The position numbers and the translations under genes were made by a program. Shown here piece by piece: positions 59,875 to 64,000 of a DNA stretch of 64,000 bases. Position 1 is the first letter of the stretch. Each line of letters begins with the position of its first letter. Origin of the DNA: Schizochytrium sp. TIO01 (taxonomy: Eukaryota > Sar > Bigyra > Thraustochytrida > Thraustochytriidae); assembly GCA_004764695.1 (NCBI GenBank), contig SMSO01000036.1, forward strand, positions 1,074,001 to 1,138,000, read 5' to 3'. The notes beneath the pieces are model-generated. The model saw only the letters and a program-made list of their open reading frames with translations. It was not told where the DNA came from and made no database searches.

Positions 59875-62418
59875 ATGCACGTGCGAAAAAAAGCTCGCAA
59901 AGAGTCTTCAAATACATCCCCCCAGACCTATGAGGAATTTCCGCCAAGCGCTCGTGCAGAGCCCAATCCCGCACGTTCTGCTTCGCTTGAGGCCAACGTC
60001 ACGTGTTACCGGAAGCCGCGGGCCTTGCCCACGCTCCATTGCAAAGCCTCGTGCGGTCTCAAAGCTTCGGGCCTCTTTGCTGGACTTGAGAACGGAAGTA
60101 AACGCACGAGCCAGCCGTCTGAGGCGCTTGCACGTGCACAAGTAGAAGAGGAGAAGGAACAAGAAGAAGACGACAGCGAGGCAGCTGCGAAGCAAGTCTG
60201 TGGAAAGAAGAGTACCCCACGAAGCAGACGCTCCACAGGAAATACTTCTGCGGAGAAGAGTATCCGCAAAAGTCAAAACTCTAGAAATAGGCGAAGTGTA
60301 GAGCCAAGATCTCCCTTGAAACGAGGCCGCACTTGTAGTCGAGAAGAGCCCAGAGATAGGCGAGAAGAGCCCAAGGTTAGATCAAAAGGAGACTCTGAAG
60401 CGTATTGGAAAAGCATAGAACGTCATTACCGACCCAAATTTCAGACCATTTTACCCAAGATGGATTTGCGAATGTCACTCAGCGAGCTCAGTATTCTTGA
60501 TGATGAGGCGGATGCTGGAGCCCTAAGCCTGCTTCCTCTGAGCGTAAACACCGTACCAGGAGGAAACAGCGTAAGTGATAAGCGAAGCCGTGTACGCAAG
60601 GAATATTCCGGGCGCTCAAGCAGGTTCTTGAATGAAGAGGTTATCGGCAAGCAAAAATTACGTGGACCTTCTGGAGCACATCTCCCTCTGGAACAGCAAA
60701 CTCGCGAGATCCATGTATTGGAGAGCCTCCAGCACCCAGAAAATAAAACTGAAACCGAGATCTTACGATCAGTCTCCGCATCTTCATCAGTTTCTTCAGC
60801 GACGTCTACAGAACTTTCGCAGGGATTGCAGCAGCATGATGACAGAAATGACCCTCGAAGGCCACAATACTGGACCCCTGAAGAGGACGCTGCGTTGAAG
60901 GCTGCCGTTGAACGCTTTGGTGACAAGTCTTGGAAAAATATTGCAGCTTCAGTGCCTGGGCGTACCTCCACGCAATGTATTCAGCGCTGGAAAAAGGTAC
61001 TTAAGCCCGGCCTAAAGAAGGGTCACTGGGCTACGGAGGAGGACGAGTTACTCGTTGCTGGCGTACGAGCTCAAATGGCACGCAACGTGAAGAGGCTCAA
61101 TTGGAGTGAAGTCTCCAAGACAATTCCCATGCGTTCCTGTAAACAGTGCCGTGAACGTTGGGTTAACCATTTGAACCCAGATGTCAATAAGGGTGTTTGG
61201 ACCCCCGAGGAAGATCAGCGTCTCTGGGCGTTGCAGGAACTTGCACCGCGTAAGTGGGCCAAAATTGCTCGTCAAATCCCTGGTAGAACAGAGAACATGG
61301 TTAAGGTTCGCTGGAATATCCTTAATCGCGCACAACAAAAAGGGGACGACCCAGACGGAGGCCCTCCTATGCTCCACGCGCCGTTTGTGTCCCCTTCGAT
61401 GGGCGATCTTTCACCTTCAGATGTTAGCAGCAGTGTTCGCACTGACACAACGCTGGGACCCTCTGCGCACATCAAGACAGAAATGTATACCTCAGATCAG
61501 AAGAAGACATTAGCTTCTCAAGCTTCCTTTGCGACACCTGCTTTACAATCGAACGGACCACTTCACCCTCACGAACGCTTACAAAACAACTTTGCAATCA
61601 AACGCGAGTCACAGAATATCAACGCTTCCAGTAACACTATCAACAACAGGCCTATGACCTCCGCAGACCCCTCTGCATCTGATCACCTTGATGACTGTAA
61701 TTTCGACGGTGTTGACTGGGAGAGTGACTTGTTACGTCCCATGGATTTTGACCCGGCAACTGCTTTCCAGAACTCAGCAAACCCCATGCCATACGCTCAA
61801 GTACCGCCCCACATTCACTCTTCAGCGCCCCAACCGTACTCCTCAGCTCCTAGTGAGCTTGCAAGCCACGGAAACAACTACGCGCCTAGGCCAGGTTCGA
61901 GTACATCTGATTTTGGCAGCGCAAATAATCTTGATGAGCTTGGACTCAGTCACCTTGATTTTGCCGAATTTGACAATACTACTCCTTCTAGTTTGAATTC
62001 TGCTGTCCCAACGCAGCAAGCCAAGGTTATTGCCCCGGTGGGTGGCACAAGTACCTCAAAACCGCCCAATTCTTTTCAACGGGGAGGATACGGATCGGCA
62101 CCTTCAACAGCCTTACCTCCACCTTCCTTCACTGCTTCGGGATCTCGTCGTGCTCCTATCCCACAACTCCGTACCTCCACCAGTGCACCCCTCTACAATG
62201 CTGCCTCTACAAAGGATATGTATCAAGGGAAGTCAAATACCAGTGCAGCTGGTTCAAATGCACCAACGTTCCGGCGTTCGATTAGTGACTTCAAGGCTTC
62301 TCTCCCGCCCGGAAATGGTGATATTCTCGAGACGGTTCCTGCAACCTTTGACGATCTTGGCGTTGATGATCTTGCACTATCTAGGGAACTTCATGAGCTA
62401 TATGCCCCTGATCATTGA
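59875..62418 (+). CDS. R1R2R3-type MYB transcription factor
   Basis: 847 residues. Three MYB repeats occupy about 328-490. The first Trp of each is W333 (YWTPEEDAALKAAVERFGD), W385 (HWATEEDELLVAGV) and W442 (VWTPEEDQRLWALQEL), and each repeat has further well-spaced Trp residues (KSWKNIA, NWSEVS, RKWAKIA, then QRWKKVL, ERWVNHL, VRWNIL). The recognition helices read TSTQCIQRW, SCKQCRERW and TENMVKVRW, so the DNA-binding surface is complete, as in animal c-Myb and plant 3R-MYB, which bind AACNG-type sites and drive cell-cycle genes. The N-terminal 320 residues are basic, Arg/Ser/Glu-rich and disordered. The C-terminal 350 residues are Ser/Pro/Asn-rich with acidic patches (DDCNFDGVDWESDLLRP, FAEFDN, FDDLGVDDLAL) that could activate transcription. 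ATG at 59875 opens the frame. Nuclear. Target genes cannot be told. Confidence 0.93.
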   Translation: MHVRKKARKESSNTSPQTYEEFPPSARAEPNPARSASLEANVTCYRKPRALPTLHCKASCGLKASGLFAGLENGSKRTSQPSEALARAQVEEEKEQEEDDSEAAAKQVCGKKSTPRSRRSTGNTSAEKSIRKSQNSRNRRSVEPRSPLKRGRTCSREEPRDRREEPKVRSKGDSEAYWKSIERHYRPKFQTILPKMDLRMSLSELSILDDEADAGALSLLPLSVNTVPGGNSVSDKRSRVRKEYSGRSSRFLNEEVIGKQKLRGPSGAHLPLEQQTREIHVLESLQHPENKTETEILRSVSASSSVSSATSTELSQGLQQHDDRNDPRRPQYWTPEEDAALKAAVERFGDKSWKNIAASVPGRTSTQCIQRWKKVLKPGLKKGHWATEEDELLVAGVRAQMARNVKRLNWSEVSKTIPMRSCKQCRERWVNHLNPDVNKGVWTPEEDQRLWALQELAPRKWAKIARQIPGRTENMVKVRWNILNRAQQKGDDPDGGPPMLHAPFVSPSMGDLSPSDVSSSVRTDTTLGPSAHIKTEMYTSDQKKTLASQASFATPALQSNGPLHPHERLQNNFAIKRESQNINASSNTINNRPMTSADPSASDHLDDCNFDGVDWESDLLRPMDFDPATAFQNSANPMPYAQVPPHIHSSAPQPYSSAPSELASHGNNYAPRPGSSTSDFGSANNLDELGLSHLDFAEFDNTTPSSLNSAVPTQQAKVIAPVGGTSTSKPPNSFQRGGYGSAPSTALPPPSFTASGSRRAPIPQLRTSTSAPLYNAASTKDMYQGKSNTSAAGSNAPTFRRSISDFKASLPPGNGDILETVPATFDDLGVDDLALSRELHELYAPDH

Positions 62419-62727
62419 ATTTCTTTCTTATGACTTATATAATCTTAGTAGTGCACGGATCATCTTGCAAATAGAATGAACAGGACTTGCTCAAGCGAAA
62501 AAAAAATGCAAGATATGAATGTCTTTATGAAAATATATACCTATCATGATGTTGCAAACCTTTATGTGACGTGATACTCATCTTGCTTTGGAAAAAGAAA
62601 CAGAAGAAAATAATTGATTTCTCTCAAGTTCTTCGTACACATGGTTTTCTAGTGGTATCTTCTCTTCTCCATCTCTTCTTCTCTCTTAGTGACTAAAAAT
62701 AGCACCTCAAATGGATCATTTTCTCGC
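62419..62727. other. Short convergent spacer
   Basis: About 310 bp of AT-rich DNA between the MYB and the last gene. A9 run near 62499. Nothing else seen. Confidence 0.55.
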
Positions 62728-63987
62728 TTAGATAGTCTTTAACAAACTGCACAGGTTCTCTGCGGGGTTCTCTTGAAACACGCCGATACGGATCTCGAAG
62801 AGTTGGCGAATACCCTTCAGCAGGGAATCATCGATGTTCTCTACAGAAAAGTTTGCTCCAAGTGCATCTAAAGCTCGCTGCAGAGTCTCGTTTCGTGATG
62901 AATACTCGCGTTCCTCATTATCTGCATCAAGATGCATGTCCTGTTTAGCAGCAGATTCAAGACGAGCAAGATCGTCACGCAAACGAACTATATCAGCAAG
63001 CATGATATTCTTACGTATTGTCTTTTTGCTGCCTGGGCGTAGCAGCAAAAGCTCCAGACTATCAGGCTTTTTAATATGTTTTAGCCATTGTAAAGCAATA
63101 AACTCACTCGAGCTTTCCGAAACTTGCTCATCAGAAACTGTTTCATCGCTGCCGTTATTCTCAAAATCACTAGTCTCGTCAAAAACGGGTACTGAACCAG
63201 GCACTTCATTGACTGGCATGACGAATTTGCTTTTAAAGTCTGCAAGAAGTGATTCAAAGTATTGGTACAAGGCGCGCACACGTTCATAGCGATCCAAGTC
63301 GAAACCAATTGTTCTCGCAAAAATTTCACGTTGAAGGCGGCTTAGAAGGCCACGGACACCAAGATCGCTTGCTAATTGGTCATGAAAGTAAAGGCTCATT
63401 TCGGACTTGCGCCGGTCAGCTTCTGCCTCAAGATTTACACTTGATGCAAACTCCATTAGTTTAGAATCCAGCGCTTGCAGCGCAGTTCCAAATCGAACAG
63501 CAGCACGAAGCCAATCTTTCGATGCAGTCATGGCACCTATTTTTGCACAAGCTTTCCTTCCTACTTCCAACGAGGTGCCTTGCGCGTCGCAAGACATTTT
63601 TGCACACTCCAAAAGTTGGTGTAAGTTAGGAACTTTTGATCCCAGTAAGGCCCGCGCCTGCATCCATTTGATTGGAATGAGTGAAGTTGATGCCACCTCC
63701 AACGCTTTTCGAAAGGCCTCTGTAGAGTCACACTCTTCCCCATATGAACAACCGAGTACACTATAGGCAACGATGAGTTGAGAATACAGAGTTCGTCTTG
63801 TACGCGGTATCAGTTCTTGAGGCTCAAAGTATCCGATCGCGGTGAGGGCATCTTCAGCGGCTTGAAAGGCTAGATGTAAAGCAGTGGGATCCTTAGAAGG
63901 GATATCTGTAGTGGCGTTTCCGGGTGACTGGTGTTCAAAACGACGCCACGCTTCCAAGGTTTGTTCAGCCAACAACTCACTTTTCAT
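62728..63987 (-). CDS. Helical protein of unknown family, possibly cut by the window edge
   Basis: At least 419 residues, from an ATG at 63987 to TAA at 62728. The frame is still open at position 64000, so the true start may lie outside. The sequence is mostly alpha-helical, with alternating aliphatic and charged residues and a few TPR-like stretches in the first 200 residues (ALHLAFQAAEDALTAIGYF, LYSQLIVAYSVLGCSYGEE). A central acidic Ser-rich linker (about 255-290) separates it from a C-terminal helical part with coiled-coil character (IVRLRDDLARLESAAKQD). No catalytic motif, no membrane segment and no family I can name. Intact, without internal stops, so it is a real gene. Confidence 0.75.
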   Translation of the reverse strand: MKSELLAEQTLEAWRRFEHQSPGNATTDIPSKDPTALHLAFQAAEDALTAIGYFEPQELIPRTRRTLYSQLIVAYSVLGCSYGEECDSTEAFRKALEVASTSLIPIKWMQARALLGSKVPNLHQLLECAKMSCDAQGTSLEVGRKACAKIGAMTASKDWLRAAVRFGTALQALDSKLMEFASSVNLEAEADRRKSEMSLYFHDQLASDLGVRGLLSRLQREIFARTIGFDLDRYERVRALYQYFESLLADFKSKFVMPVNEVPGSVPVFDETSDFENNGSDETVSDEQVSESSSEFIALQWLKHIKKPDSLELLLLRPGSKKTIRKNIMLADIVRLRDDLARLESAAKQDMHLDADNEEREYSSRNETLQRALDALGANFSVENIDDSLLKGIRQLFEIRIGVFQENPAENLCSLLKTI

Positions 63988-64000
63988 AAATGTGAGATCT

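Overview
This looks like nuclear DNA from a eukaryote with compact, intron-poor genes, most likely a protist. The gene set is clearly eukaryotic: condensin HEAT subunit, a transmembrane nucleoporin like Ndc1, a three-repeat MYB, NSUN4-like and bS16m mitochondrial ribosome genes, an ABC1/ADCK kinase, a DAG-lipase-like enzyme and kelch proteins. Most genes are single long ATG-started reading frames, on both strands, separated by 0.3-5 kb of AT-richer DNA full of simple repeats. Long intronless genes beside a bacterial-type enolase-superfamily enzyme and a microbial DAHP synthase would fit a stramenopile such as a labyrinthulomycete (thraustochytrid). That placement is inference only. I see no rRNA, tRNA, CRISPR array or intact transposon.

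Layout. 1-5158 has no convincing gene. 5159-8629 (+) encodes a large coiled-coil protein with an AARQAE hexapeptide array. 9272-10411 (-) is an enolase-superfamily enzyme resembling cis-3-hydroxy-L-proline dehydratase. 13698-15341 (+) is DAHP synthase, the one gene with a clear intron; a GC-rich leader with microsatellites lies upstream and is open in the same frame. 16090-20187 (-) is condensin subunit 1, 20867-22834 (-) a class-3 lipase, 24815-25684 (+) a mitochondrial-carrier-like protein and 26688-28517 (-) an ABC1K kinase. 31229-32362 (+) is an NSUN4-like rRNA methyltransferase and 34450-34806 (+) mitochondrial bS16. 36109-37656 (-) is an exostosin-type glycosyltransferase and 39041-40477 (+) a TauE/SafE transporter. 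41408-44647 (-) is an adenylation-carrier-ankyrin protein. 46160-48298 (+) is an Ndc1-like protein, followed by a 194-bp tandem repeat array. 49360-51885 (-) is a kelch protein, 55707-56535 (-) a two-frame membrane protein, 59875-62418 (+) an R1R2R3 MYB, and 62728-63987 (-) an unrecognised helical protein that may run off the right edge.

The most unusual gene is 41408-44647. Its adenylation and carrier domains resemble AASDH/ACSF4 (the beta-alanine-activating enzyme), but ankyrin repeats stand where animal AASDH has a PQQ-type beta-propeller. The genes do not form an operon. They are individually transcribed housekeeping and regulatory genes. The closest functional pair is the NSUN4-like enzyme and bS16m, both acting on the small mitochondrial ribosomal subunit.

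Four reading frames were trimmed to their first internal ATG because the longer frame begins with GTG or TTG: the coiled-coil, carrier, NSUN4-like and kelch genes. The 56535 start was trimmed the same way.
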